A stretch of DNA of 64,000 nucleotides from Helicostylum pulchrum (GCA_025677825.1 JAIXMO010000016.1:310001-374000); one strand, 5' to 3'; positions 1 through 11,652 are shown, counted from the first letter of the stretch. Numbers and translations: made by a program. The notes: generated by a model not told the origin, from the sequence alone.

Positions 1-109
1 GTGTTTATTATTTATTTATTTTTCAGTATATAGCCCTTTTAGCTCCGACAAAAAATTAAATATTTAGCTTGTTGATTGTGCGATGCTTCCAAAAAAAGTT
101 ACCCAGTTC

Positions 110-594
110 CTAATTGTCGACTTTATCGGTTGCATGTGAATAGACCTCGGACAAACCAAGTTTTGAAGCCCTATCCTGACCATCGCGCAAAACATTGACG
201 ATCCTTACTTTATCTGTTTGGCTTGTGTCGCTTTTCAATACCGTACACCAGGCAAAATCCATAGCGTCAAAATACTCCTTGTACTCGTGAAGATCCGTGT
301 CTTCCTTGAACGCTTCACAAAATTCATGGAAATCTCCCGTGTAATTTAACAGGCATTGGATCGCTGTTGCAGGTGTTAAGTGTATTGTTTCAAGAATAAT
401 CGGGGCAAGGTCTTGCCATAACTGAGGCAAGCTATCGTATCCTCCATGTGGTTCTGCTCTGAGAAATATATTTTACGCATTATTTATTTATTTTTGCGTC
501 TCTTTTCGTGTTTTTTTTATTACCTTTTACGAAACTTTCGAGTCACTTGTCGATATGCTTCATTAATTTTTTCAGCCTTTATTTCTTGGTTCAT
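110..594 (-). CDS. hypothetical protein, 139 aa, two exons
   Basis: I do not recognise this protein. The model joins exon 1 (594-524, ATG at 594) to exon 2 (458-110) through a 65-base intron with a GTAATA donor and a TTTCTCAG acceptor. The total is 420 bases, an exact 140 codons. Exon 1 encodes a basic helix-like start (MNQEIKAEKINEAYRQ...), and exon 2 begins EPHGGYDSLPQLWQD. The rest is acidic and helix-like with no signal peptide or membrane segment. The ATG-initiated exon 1 is the reason for this start, since exon 2 alone has no ATG near its 5' end. It is read in the same direction as the transporter gene, whose 3' end lies 170 bases away. The first bases of the window (1-109) hold only its 3' flank. 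Function unknown. Confidence 0.5.
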
Positions 595-761
595 ATTTGC
601 AAAAAAAAAAAAGATAATAATTAAAAGTAAAAAAAGAAGGGAAAGAAACCAGAAAAGAGGAAAACAAAAAAATTAAGGTGGCTTGAATTATAATTATTTA
701 TTGGTGATATACAGGAAAAGGGAAAAAAAAATGAATTATAGATGGATGAATGAAAAAAAGA

Positions 762-2619
762 TTAATGTTTCTCGTTTCTATGAACACTTAATTCAGTAGT
801 TGATGGAGTTTCAGTGATATCCGTCACGACAGTAGGGCTATTACTTTGAGTAGGGTAATGTTCACTAACATCATCATCGTCCATCTCATCTTGCTTCCAA
901 TCGAATTCTCTTCCTTTTGCCTTGGATATTAAGAACCGAATCCACAAAGGAGCAAAAGAACGACTAAAGGCAGCAGTCCACCAGTCTTCACGTTGAGAGT
1001 AATCGGGATGAATACGTCCGCGAGAAGCCTTATCGATAATCAAAACGATACCGTTGATGATGATATACGCAAAGATACCACCAATGATACCGTAGGCAAT
1101 AGAGTAAGTGAAGGGCATGACAGCCATAGTGATGAAGGAAGGAATGGCATCGCCAGGATAATCCCAATTGATATTACGTACACTTGAAGTCATCATGGAG
1201 CCCACCAAGATCAATGCGGGTCCCGTAGCCCAAGGAGGGAAACTAGCAAAGATGGGTGAAAAGAAGATGGAAACAAAGAATCCGAAAGCCACCGTGATGG
1301 CCGTGATACCCGTTCTTCCACCTTCCGTAATACCTGCACCAGACTCAACAAACGCAGTACAAGAAGAACTACCAAAGCAAGAACCGATCGTGACACAAGC
1401 AGCATCAGCTAAAAAGGCTCTAGTGGAATGTTCAAAATCACCAGCCTTATCAGTGAATCCACCATAACGAGCCATAGAGTACATGGTACCGGTAGTATCT
1501 AAAATATCGACATAAACAAAAGTAATAAGTGCGATCCAAACTTCCTTGGTAGAGAAATTAAAATCCATTTGTCCCAGCACATGCTTTAGTTTATGTACAG
1601 TAACGACTTTTTTGAAATAGTCAAACATGTTATCACCAGCGGGTGTGTGAGGGAAGTAAGTGATGGGGCTGTTACGAGGCCATGAAGTAATGGCGACAAC
1701 AACGATGGCGATAAGGATGGCACCGCGGACACGGAACATGAGTAAAAGAGACATGAGCATCAAACCCAAGAGACCCATATAGAGTGTAGGAGACGTCATA
1801 TGGCCCCAAAGACATTTACCGTTTTCATCTAATGCACCAGCAGGGCAACCACCTAATGTGACAAGCGTAGAGTAATCTAAGCGGACTAAACCGATACCTG
1901 CAGATGATTGAAGACCGATAAAGCAAAGGTAGAGACCAATACCACAACCCATTGCAATCTTGATACTCATTGGAATAATACGGGCTAACCATTGACGGAT
2001 ACCGAAAATGGTTAAAATAAAGAAAATGACACCTTCCATAAAGACGGCGGATAAAGCGGTTCCGTAAGGAACTGAACCTGAACCATGATAACCGACAATT
2101 GTATAAGTGAAATAAGCATTTAAACCCATACTGTTTTTTTTTTGGTTAGTTACGTGCAAAAGTTGCAAATAGATTTTTAAAATGCTTACCCAGGGGCCAT
2201 ACCGATAGGAAGGTTGGCACAAAGTCCAATAAGAACAGAAGAGATCATGGCACAGATGGAAGTGGCCATGATCATGTCAAGTTTGACTTCGTAAATACAG
2301 TCCATATATTCGGCGTTCAAGTCACAAACAGGGTCCTCAGGAGTACTGTTACAAACACAAGGTCCACCACTTTCTGAAATGATAGAAGCATTTACTGAAA
2401 TAATATAAGCCTAATTTTTTTTTTTTTTAAATAAACAAATATTTATGTGTTGTAATTTTTGTTTTTTACCATAGCAAAGAAAATTGTGAGACCGGCACGA
2501 AGTTCTGTAGAAAATTTAGTGCCTTTTCTCTCTTTCCTATGACCAGAGTTCTCTAATTGAAAGTATTTTCCAATTCGAGAATGAGCGACAGAGTCGTTTA
2601 ATCGATCGACCCAGGTCAT
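762..2619 (-). CDS. AzgA-type purine (adenine/guanine/hypoxanthine) permease
   Basis: This is a proton-coupled nucleobase transporter of the AzgA/PbuG (NCS2-like) family in the plasma membrane, importing adenine, guanine and hypoxanthine in characterised fungal members. There are three exons (2619-2470, 2410-2190, 2130-762) totalling 580 codons. Exon 1 ends in the family N-terminal signature (TELRAGLTIFFAM), exon 2 starts AYIISVNASI, and the second junction completes the APGMGLNAYF motif, which is strong support for both introns. About a dozen hydrophobic segments follow, and a hydrophilic acidic tail ends the protein after residue ~520. Length is normal for fungal AzgA (~580 aa). The 5' side carries T/A runs. 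No damage is visible. Substrate specificity is inferred from family only. Confidence 0.93.
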
Positions 2620-3615
2620 CTTGGCGTGTGTGTGTGGGTGTTTTTAAGAGTAGGAAAAAGGAATGAATAAAAAAAAAATTAATTTTTTTTTCTCGGGCCA
2701 AGGAAAAAAAAAAAAAAAAAAAGTACCGTTGTTCTAAAGGTACCAATGAAAAGGTAGATACTGGATTTAGGCTATATGTTTCTTAAACCTTTTGCTTTTG
2801 ATATCCGATACGAAAGGTATTTAATTCTCTCTCTCTATTTTATTTTTGCTTTTTTCTATTCGTTTATATCTTTGCTTTTTTATGCTTTTTCCCCGGTTAA
2901 AAAATTCTGACGTTTTTTTTTTGAAACCTTACTTATCTAATGAAGGAAACTGAGTTGATAATTAAACCACGATATTCTTTTCACCCCCAAAAGCTTCAAT
3001 GTAACCCACAAAAGAATGCATTACGGATATAAGCCCGAGGAATGAAGGTTACTCTACATTGTTTGCCATGTTGTTTAGAGTTTCAACAGAAAAAAGAAAA
3101 ACGCTGTCGTACAAAATAATATAAAATCTGTTTTTTCCAAAACCTTATCGCCAGTGTTTGCCTTACGATCTTTTTAAAACTCCCAGGTAAATTGCCCTTT
3201 TGATAAGGCCCGTTTAAGGAAAAATAGCATTCGCTTTTTTTTTTTTTTAGTTTCCTAAATCTTTTTTTTTTATGCCAGCAGTTGGAAACCAATCGTTAAA
3301 TACGCCTTTTAGAGGCTGTACGCGTGTATACAAGGATATCTTTTGGGATTGTCCAGGAAATACCTTTTAAAAACCAGTTGCGAGTAAATAAATTCTCTAA
3401 ATTTACAAGAGTGGCAAGTGATATATATTTCTTAGCAGCATTATTAAAAAGAGTAAGCGTCAAAGTACGATATAATACTGTTAGTTTCGGATACTACAGT
3501 AGGATTTATAGTACTAAATTAATAGGAATAAAAAACAAGTGATCGAAAGAATAAAAAATTAAAGCATTTCCTTATAAACTTTACGGCAACGAAACGTGCC
3601 TTGAAATTTATTGCC
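2620..3615. other. intergenic, no gene seen
   Basis: About 1 kb between the AzgA start and the 3' end of the GEVK-motif gene. It holds poly-A/T runs (2700-2722, 3235-3250) and short open frames rich in K, F and N that look like AT-rich chance frames. It presumably includes the AzgA promoter. I see no RNA gene or repeat. Confidence 0.5.
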
Positions 3616-5309
3616 TCAATCATATTGAATGGGACAATCTCGATTTTTGGAGCTCGAGTTGTTGATCATGTTAAGCAAGCTATTAATACCGAGGCTTGAT
3701 GAATTATTAGGTAATGCTGAACTATTTGGGTAGTAGCAGCAATACCAAAATAATTGGGTAACGCGTAATAATACTTGAAGATTTTTCATAGTAACAAACG
3801 ATTGTGTAGATGATAAAGCGTTTGGAACATGTACACGGCCAATCTCGATCATGGTATAGAAACGATTATGGATTTTTTGGGTCATATAAAAAATCAACGT
3901 GAACCTGTTTACTTGGAACGTGATAATCGGATGCTCATTTTTAAAACAGGTATTTCTTGATAACACTGCCAGCTTCAAAGTGTCTACGCAAAGTGACAGG
4001 GTTGTCGTGCTATCGTCACCGGGTTTAACCTCACCATATCCAAGTCGATTTCCAAATTTAAGCTGTATCAGGGTTGATATGATGGCGTCAGGTCGTATGT
4101 GCGGCGAAGCTTCATCCATTTTGTTTGGCCACCTTAAAACTACTTTTTTGGCGGAGTCTGCAAGCATTGGTGATAATAAAGGTTCATAATATCTAGTTTG
4201 GATGTCTACTTCCCCAACCTTGTTCTTCTCCATGATCGGGTCTAGAGTTAATTTGGTTAGCCTATTATACGTACAGGATAAAAAAAGAAGAAGATATGAG
4301 CCCTCATTCAAACATTGTTCATTCAACTATACTTACAAATCAGCAATCCCTTCTATGACATTCCCTTTTAAAGAATCCATTGTTGTAGCAAGGGTTAAGA
4401 GCCGAATCTTTGCTTGTTTAGTTGTAATTATATTTTCATCCATATCAGTTAAAACATCTAAAACAGCCATATAATCATCTTTTGTAAAATCGGGGCAAGT
4501 TTCTGGTATTTTATTGAGTAACACTTGTTCCTGCTTATTAAACAGTTTATCAAGCAACTCCTCGCCAAAAAAAGATAATTTAATACTGCTATGTTGGTTT
4601 TTTGCTAGATGAAAGACGTCACCAAAGGCTAATACTTCTTGAATGTTTGTTTCCAGAGTAATAGGCGTAGGTATTGTACTAGCTAGGTTTTGGTATTTTT
4701 GGAAAAGTGAAGTAATATCAGTACCATCGAGCATATAGCGCTCAGAGCCAAGTTCACTATCAAAACATTCAGCCGTAGATACAGATGGAATAGTGGTTGC
4801 TGCTGATGCAGTTGTGTTAGCTGCTGCTGCTGGTGTTGTGTTGGTAGTTGATGATGATGCGGTGGCGGTGGTAGTTGTTGGAGATGGCGTTGTGGTGGTT
4901 TCGGTGGCGGCGATTGATGATGATGATGGTGATGATGATGTCGAAGTTAAAACTTGTTCCGAATTCTTAACTAGAAAGTTATTCACAACACGGGAGCAAT
5001 TGACATCAACCTCCGACAAAGCCTCCAACCGATTCTGTTCTTTCCAGAATTCACTACAGGAAAGAGTTTTTCTCCAACTGTTAAATTCATCAACAAGTCG
5101 AACCCGCTCACCTTCTGGGGCGTGATTAGAGATAATGTTTTTATAGCGGGAATGACAATAAATTTGGTCTGAGTGCCTGAATTGTTTAGCAAAAGCCATA
5201 GCAGACATATTTTCCATGTCTCCAAGCACCAGGAAGCATCAGCCGATAAGACGCGGGGACGCTTGTTTCTTGAATTGGACGCGGTTTCCTTTCGTTTTGT
5301 ACTGTTCAT
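3616..5309 (-). CDS. uncharacterised mucoralean-type protein with PD-(D/E)XK-like motif
   Basis: The model has three exons: 5309-5230, 5176-4337 and 4261-3616, summing to exactly 522 codons. The first intron (53 bases, GTGCTT donor) is weaker; without it the gene would start at the ATG at 5217. The N-terminus is basic (KRPRV) and could act as a nuclear signal. The middle holds a long Ser/Thr/Ala low-complexity tract (about 4790-4960). The C-terminal domain contains RPDAIIS and, ten residues on, GYGEVK, an arrangement resembling the PD-(D/E)XK nuclease core. I recall many uncharacterised mucoralean proteins with this C-terminal pattern (DxRPDAI ... GEVK ... FTLIFY), possibly associated with mobile DNA, but I know of no demonstrated function. 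It lies at the edge of the repeat island, which fits an accessory gene. Nuclease activity is inference. Confidence 0.55.
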
Positions 5310-5454
5310 TTATGTTTATTATGATTTATTTTTATGATATTAAGAATGCTTGTGAGAACTATAATGTTGTTTAAAAAAAAGAGAAAGACACGCGCAGCAG
5401 GTTTTCGCTCCTGTTTTATGGTGGCTTGATTTTTTCTCTTGTAGTCTGTTGCAT

Positions 5455-5676
5455 TGGTCAGAGGAGATCATTTGAATGTGAAAATTATTTAGTAAGTAAT
5501 ATAAACAACCCTTATTCGATTATATAAAACTATGACAGTTCTTTTGGGAATAACGTTGGGGGTAAAACCGCGGCGTTGAAGAGCACCTTTAACCGAATAA
5601 GGATTGTTTATATTGCTTATTAAATAATTTTCACATTCAAAGGACCTGCCAAATTTAATTGACCTCCTCTGTACAC
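5455..5676. mobile_element. foldback/MITE-like element with ~48-base arms
   Basis: Arms at 5471-5518 and 5594-5641 are inverted copies with 45 of 48 positions matching by eye; they start TTTGAATGTGAAAATTATTT. Outer ends CAGAGGAGATCA (left) and TGACCTCCTCTG (right) extend the symmetry. The right side has about 18 extra bases (AATTAAATTTGGCAGGTCC-like) between outer and inner parts. The centre (5519-5593) encodes nothing. It looks like a non-autonomous DNA element. Confidence 0.6.
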
Positions 5677-5880
5677 GTTATCCTGAATCTTTCGGTATGA
5701 AAAATGAATTTATATCAGGTTTTTGGCCTCATTTGGACCAACTGACTTGACCAATGCAAATTATTTATTTAATTTGAACTGGAAATACAGTAGAAGATAT
5801 TGATGATGAAGAAAGTCCTCACCGCTCTTATTTATTATTTCGGTACTGAATACATAAATCTATCTCAAACTAATTATGTC

Positions 5881-6060
5881 AAATTTCATGTGGATACTGG
5901 TAATGCGAAACCCATTTCAAAAGTCCCTATGAGTTTCTGTCAAACTCTGAAAAACAGACGCTAAAAAAAGATCTTGAAGAAATGGTTAGATACCCTATTT
6001 TATCTTGTAAAAGACGAAGCGAGATTTTTTTGGCAACGACTGTAGCAGTAGATTGGGCGT
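5881..6060 (+). pseudogene. Ty3/gypsy reverse transcriptase fragment, decayed
   Basis: The plus strand reads HVDTGNAKPIS, then in another frame SEKQTLKKDLEEMV. These are the two blocks just before the reverse transcriptase core of Ty3/gypsy Pol polyproteins (DTGDAKPI..., ...LKKELEEML). The frame shifts between them and a stop follows, so only a short broken piece remains. It is too short to relate to the larger Ty3 remnant at 11.6 kb. Confidence 0.5.
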
Positions 6061-6136
6061 CTGTTTGAAAAGTTGAGTTCTTAACAGCTACTCGTTGAGT
6101 GGTATCCATCAGCCAAAGACCAGACCAAGACTTATG

Positions 6137-6481
6137 TCATCTTAGAGGCGGTAAAGCCTTCAATAAATCTGACAGGACGAGCATGGTAGGTAGAGTCTTA
6201 ATCAGTTTAACAAATATGCTTGGGTATTGAAACCACGGTATGAAGCTTTTATGTCTAGTATACATACATATACAGGCGCCAATCAGAGGGGATACGAAAT
6301 CGTCAGTTGCTTTTGTATTTAACAGACGTTTAGCGTAAATCAACTGTAAAGCCGGATGTTGCAATTGAGGATCTATAATTCCTAGTCCTCCCTGAGATTT
6401 CGGTAAACAAACTTGATCCCAAGATGGTGCTGGCCAGAAAGGAAGTATAAAACTTCTAAGTTCAACCAAGCGTAGATCCAA
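6137..6481 (-). pseudogene. LINE (non-LTR) reverse transcriptase C-terminal fragment
   Basis: About 115 codons remain open. The stretch FWPAPSWDQVCLPKSQGGLG followed by IIDPQLQHPALQLIYAKRLL matches the region just after the reverse transcriptase core of fungal LINE elements, where a W-x(n)-P-K-x-x-G-G-L-G-I block is typical. There is no start, catalytic core or endonuclease, so this is a truncated relic. Its 5' side is cut off close to the MITE that begins at 6503. Confidence 0.6.
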
Positions 6482-6502
6482 TGCCGTTAATGATGTAGAT
6501 AT

Positions 6503-6632
6503 AGTGCATCCACTCTCAAATCGAACTCATGTTCATTGTGTATTCCAATTTAAGTTTGGAAAGTGTTCCAAATTAAGTTCAAAAAATGTACCAGTGAGTT
6601 CAAAAAATGTTCGATTTGAGAGTGGATGCACT
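6503..6632. mobile_element. MITE with perfect 24-base terminal inverted repeats
   Basis: The arms 6503-6526 and 6609-6632 are perfect inverted copies beginning AGTGCATCCACTCTCAAATC. The whole unit is about 130 bases and noncoding, and each end abuts a T/A-rich step compatible with TA target insertion as in Tc1/mariner-derived MITEs. The right end coincides with the start of the large inverted duplication at about 6636. Confidence 0.65.
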
Positions 6633-6635
6633 GTA

Positions 6636-9600
6636 CTCTATCTTTCTTCCCTTTCGCGCGAGTGTACAATCTTATTCCGGAAAGAGTGTACGACAAGACT
6701 ACTTAATTAAACAATAGTACTTACTCCTATAGAGTGTGAGGTTCTCCCTTTCTACTTAAATTTATATCATATACATATTTATATTTAATATTATCGTTAC
6801 GAAAAAAAAAGGAACGCGTTTTGTTTATTAGCAGAGTCTTCCATATACATTTAAGCGAGGGCTCTTGTTTGTACTTAGGATGATTCCCGACTTTCGACGG
6901 GGAGTAACACAAGTGGCACTTGTTCGTTTCTATTTATGAGAGAAAAAAAGTTTATTTTCTTAGCTTTTCACTTTTTCTTTTTCAGTTTAAATAAACGTTA
7001 AGAAAAACGCATATAAATATGGAAGGGGTTCATGACCTTCATCAATATACCTATTGCGTAGCTATACGTAAATACCTGTACAATAAATAACTATATGTTT
7101 ATTAAGATTTTTTTATTGTTTTTGCTTAGATATCGGAAAATCCCATGTCACAACGAATATTTTTCCACTTCCAACAGACATTTTGATTATCCTGACATTG
7201 ATGAAATAGAGTAAGTAAGTAGCAAGCTAAAAACAACATAGCTGGACGTAACATATACATATTCATCGATCTATAGACTCGATTCTTCTATCTCCTATGA
7301 TAAGCAAACAGAAAAAGTCAGAGATATTGGTTGCAACCGTGATAAAGAAGACGAAGATACCATAGTCATTAAGGGTTTTTGCGATAAGTTGTACGCCTTG
7401 TTTAAAAAGGACAAGGAAACGTGGGACGAAGAAGATACATTTTTGATAAAGGCGGTTTCTGATTATTTACCACTTGCAATAGAATATACCATGAAAGATA
7501 TGCACCTCGAAAAAGAAAGCATTGATTCATTTCACTACGCGTTTATTGTTCCTTCTGAATGGGAAGAGGAAATTCGAGATGATATTATTCGACCAATTTT
7601 TGTTCAATCAGGTTAGATATCAAATGAAGATCACCAAGACAGACTTTTATTTTTCTCGGATATTGAATCCATATTTTACCATTACTCTTTCAAGAGAGGA
7701 GAAAATACAATCTTGTGTAGAATTACCCCTGGCGACGGAAAAGCCATAGTAAAGTTTGATTTAATTCAAACTACAAACACTCTATACAACTTTCCAAATG
7801 CAAGCTTATTTCCAAAAGTTACGAAATCGAGCTCAGTCTCTGTTATCGCGAATGATATTGAAGACTGTATAGCAGAATTTTTAAGGACCAATTTATTTTA
7901 CGTGGCTACAGACGATGACCGAGTTCGAAAACCGTTAAAAAGATTTTTCAAGGGCAAACTTGTTCCTTTTGATGAAGATCGGATTATCGAAGACATAATC
8001 AAACAAATTAATAGTCAGCGTTTACCTCCATTGGTACGTATAACCTGATGTAACCATCACAATTTTTAACAACTTACGTTAATAACTAGGATGAAGAGAA
8101 TATGAAAAGATACTTGGGAACAAGACCTTGGATAATGTTTAAAAAGAAATAGATGTTGACTGAAAACCAGAAACAATTTATAATGTCACTTTCTCCTTTA
8201 AGTGTATGCGCTGGAATCGGTTCATTTCTCTTTAGCGACTTAAAAGGTATAATTTCGAATAATTCCACAAAGAGTTACGGATTTTTGTTGGCTACGGATA
8301 AATACACTTGTGGGTTTGACAAGTCTAAATGGGTGGCTCTAAGATGGCTAGAGTATATATTGGAGTATAATAGACGCTCTTTAAATTCTATTGGTACAAT
8401 CATAACTCGAGAGCAAAGGGCCATTGAGCCACCATTTCTCTTAGAAGGGGTCGGCATTGGTATCTTTGATGCCATTCAGCATTCAGATATGTATTGTAAG
8501 CCACATATAATGCAATCAGAAGATTTAAGTACCTCTTCATCCGTATTTCTAAACTCCAAACCAGATGCTATCGTCAACTTGGGTATATAAAACTGTTGCA
8601 AATTATTTAGCATTAACTAACATTTATATGAATAGATATATCACTAGGGGCTACCTTATTAACGTACTCATTTTTAAACGAAGGCGGATTGATCCAGCAG
8701 ATATTCGACCACGACTATCTTATAGCAGACAAGTAGTAAAGTGTTTAGGTACATTACCTTTTTTTACTGCGCAAAAGCTAACCTAATTATAGTCTGCCTC
8801 CTTTGGGACGTTTCTATACATTTTCAAATATGACAACGCTAAATGTTAAAGAGAAGTGAATCTAGTAGTAACAGAGTACAATGGTATGAATAATATGTAT
8901 TAAACTTTGTTCAGATTCATTCCATTTGCTGAGAGATATTTGCTAGGTGACCTGGCTGATTTTACTACTGATGACGGTGTTTCTATAAAAAAGGATTTAT
9001 TGTTCGAAATAAAAGCTTTATTAAACAAAGAGCTTTCTAACGGAGAAGCATTAATACCAACCTACAAGCCGGAATATATCAACGCATTTGTATTGATGTA
9101 CATGATCTATATAAAAGAAGAGATATTGAACAAGTTACCGGATCACTTGATATCTGATCATACGGATATGAAAATTGGATACGCTATTTCTATTGAAACA
9201 ATGTTATTAAACAATACTATCGGTACCAAAAACAGTCTTCAAGATATTATATTTGCAAGTGGATTAGTACCAAAGGACGAGGATTCTAAAAAACTACGAA
9301 TCACTACTCAAGGAGAAAGGATTTTACCTGCTATCCGAAAGTCTTTGAAACCAGAATTATCACTCAAGTCTTATTTTTTAGTATGCCAACTACATGAAGA
9401 TTATGTACAGTTGTCATTGCATCAAGTGGTAATCGCTCCCTGTTCAGAGGAAGAGGAGCAGGAATCAATCATTGTACAAGATGAAATACTAAACATCCCA
9501 AATATATACGATTCTCTGTGCACGAGTATGTGGCAAAACCTCGTACAAGATAGTAGTTTAATTGAACTATGCGAAATGCACGTTACGAGCGATGATAATA

Positions 9601-10825
9601 AAATATTAGACCTATTCTCATCAAAGACCAAATCAGAACTCTTTGCTAATCTTAAAGGTCATATTTCAGACAATGTAAGAGTTGTAAAAAAAAATACAAT
9701 ACATCTTTTTTTTTTCACTGACAGTTAGATTCTCGAATATATAGGTGCTTCAGAATAATCTTGACACGCAAAGCACAACCGACACAAATGCTGTAAAGTT
9801 AAATAGTTCTTGTAAATGTAAACTACGTTTGACAACTGCTGATATAATAGACGTCTCTTTCACTCCAGTTTTACAAGATATTTCCTGCACTCTATCTGCC
9901 TCTTTGTTAAATAAGGAACTTTTTGGAAACTATGCAAATATAGATTATATGTTTAGCTTTATACGCTTCAACAGTAATCCGCAATTACAGTACACATTTT
10001 CAAAAATACTAGAAGAGGAAGCCGACGATTTTAATTTAGAGTTAGGGATCGACACATCCTGTCTGCTCGTACCAGAGTTATTTAGTCAACTCTTACAGCC
10101 AGTTATCTCACAGCGACCATTATGCTACAAAGATTTTGAAATTGGTGCCTTACAGCAAGTATGCAGTGAAAATTATGTTTTTCGTATATCTGAAGGTGAA
10201 TCCGAAGGAGGACAGCCTCTATATAAATCCAAAATAACAGATACGGAACGTATTGAATGCGACTATCGTGTTGCCTTCCCCTTTTTAAATAAAGGGGAAT
10301 TAATAAGTAATGCTCGAACAAACAGATCCTTTTATTTGCAGAACCAAGAGGATAGTAGGTTTTATACTTTTAGTACAGGTAATAATATTCCAGAATAATG
10401 ACATGTTAATGCGTAACTAACGCTGATTTTCATACTTTAAATATATACAGATTTAAAACGATGAATTATTTAAGTGATAATGAAACGCTTTCCCTCGATG
10501 ATAACATTTGCCAAAGTGTCGATTTTATCAAAGTATACTTTGAAGAACTTTTTGACGAGGAGGATGTGGACGTACCTGTAATGATTTCCGTAAAATATGT
10601 ATCTTATACTTCCTCTCTCCAGTTTTTTGTCAAATTAGTCGGCACAGATACCGGAGATGAAAAATTAATTGAAACAGGCGAACCATTGACCCTTTCTAGG
10701 TTTTAAAACTATAACATAAGCCATTTTGCCTTTGCTAGATATGTTTTTTTTTACAAAACATTACTTTTCTTCTTTAAATGAAGCTTATCTTTAAATAAAT
10801 CCTGCTCAGTACTATCTAATTATGT
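6636..10825 (+). repeat. large inverted duplication, copy 1
   Basis: This ~4.2 kb segment recurs on the opposite strand at about 58795-62994. Similarity begins in the shared TTCTTCCCTTTCG stretch just after the MITE, runs through the 5' flank, all exons and introns of the Hsp70-like gene, and stops at CTAATTATGT near 10825. Introns and flanks match nearly as well as exons, so the duplication is fairly young. Confidence 0.8.
7019..10706 (+). pseudogene. Hsp70-like (ASKHA fold) gene, decayed copy 1
   Basis: By comparison with the copy at 58.9-62.6 kb the exons are 7019-7067, 7130-7210, 7277-8033, 8090-8582, 8636-8732, 8915-9674, 9745-~10381 and a last exon ending at 10706. Exon 2 lacks one base relative to copy 2 (81 against 82), shifting the frame. 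TAG stops interrupt exon 3 at 7614-7616 (TTG in copy 2) and exon 4 at 8150-8152 (TGG in copy 2). The TTTAG acceptor I propose for the last exon in copy 2 is TTTAA here. The family assignment rests on an IGKSHVT-like first exon and a VPSEWEEEIR...GLIS region resembling phosphate-binding and connect segments of Hsp70/HSPA12-type ATPases expanded in Mucorales. The 3' half is still open. Confidence 0.6.
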
Positions 10826-11130
10826 ATGAACTTTTTTTGGAGGACATGTTCAGCAAAACGCGTGGAGTATTATTTTTTAAAAAAAAGTGGACTTGTTGCA
10901 TGAAATAAGTTGAAGCAACAAGTGCAGACATATGTAGAAAAATGATTAACTGCAGTAGTGGCCGAAATCTGGAAGAAATCCGCCATTAAATCGAACCTAC
11001 CCTTAAATCATGTCATCCCTAAATAGAGCCTCTACTGTATGTACGGCGGTTGCTCTAAGAAGAGCCGGTAGAGAGAGGTGTTACAATTGCATGAGCACTT
11101 TTTTTTTTCATATCGTGGCCTAACATGTCT
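10740..11130. repeat. 3'-flank repeat, shared with 63.34-63.76 kb
   Basis: This stretch downstream of the Hsp70-like gene recurs inverted at 63340-63755, including the element at 10953-11037. Its first ~85 bases also match 58795-58890, the 3' flank of copy 2. It contains a T6A8 palindrome at 10873-10886 and no open frame worth calling. Confidence 0.75.
10953..11037. mobile_element. short MITE-like element with CAGTAG(T/A)GGC ends
   Basis: It starts CAGTAGTGGCC and ends GAGCCTCTACTG, giving imperfect ~10-base inverted ends around an 85-base noncoding core. A relative lies at 63434-63517, and an isolated similar end (ATAGAGTCGCTACTG) is present at about 14010-14030. The ends are followed by TA on at least one side. 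Confidence 0.45.
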
Positions 11131-11232
11131 AAAAAAATTATTTTTTTTTTTGTATTAAATCACGTTATTTATTATTTGATTAAAAATTGAAATTGTCATT
11201 AAAAAAAGGGGAGATAAAAAAAAAACGGTGGG

Positions 11233-11652
11233 ATGAAGAACAGAGGTAATACTCTTATATTACTCGTTCGTGAGATTTGCTTCCTCAAAGATGGACTTGA
11301 TGCGGAAGTATCGTATAGTGAGATAAGAGCTAATTGGGACCAGTCCGTTTCTGAGTGCAGGCATAACCAATGGTATCGCCATATTGTTTTTAATATTGCA
11401 CTGAAAGATAAAAGAATATCTTCAGAAATTTATTCGTTTTTGTCGTCGTGTAGGGTATACAGTGCAGTCCATACAGATGTAAGCGTAGGAAATTCGGTAG
11501 TGAGCATCAGTTTGTCTAAAGCAGTTTCCCATAAAGATCATTTAAGTGAGCTAGAGACAAGAAAATGTATGTTCAAATCTGGCGCTGACTGGCAAAAGAG
11601 ACATAACGAGGAAGGCCATAATAGGGGATTCCATTTATGGGGAGTTCCTTAA
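11233..11652 (+). CDS. open frame of 139 codons, doubtful
   Basis: An ATG-initiated open frame runs into the Ty3 remnant that follows. The product is unrecognised (start MKNRGNTLILL, Cys/His scattered without a clear zinc-finger pattern). It ends where recognisable Ty3 Pol sequence begins, so it may be the mutated upstream part of that element rather than a gene. I see no intron, promoter feature or second copy to support it. Confidence 0.2.
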   Translation: MKNRGNTLILLVREICFLKDGLDAEVSYSEIRANWDQSVSECRHNQWYRHIVFNIALKDKRISSEIYSFLSSCRVYSAVHTDVSVGNSVVSISLSKAVSHKDHLSELETRKCMFKSGADWQKRHNEEGHNRGFHLWGVP

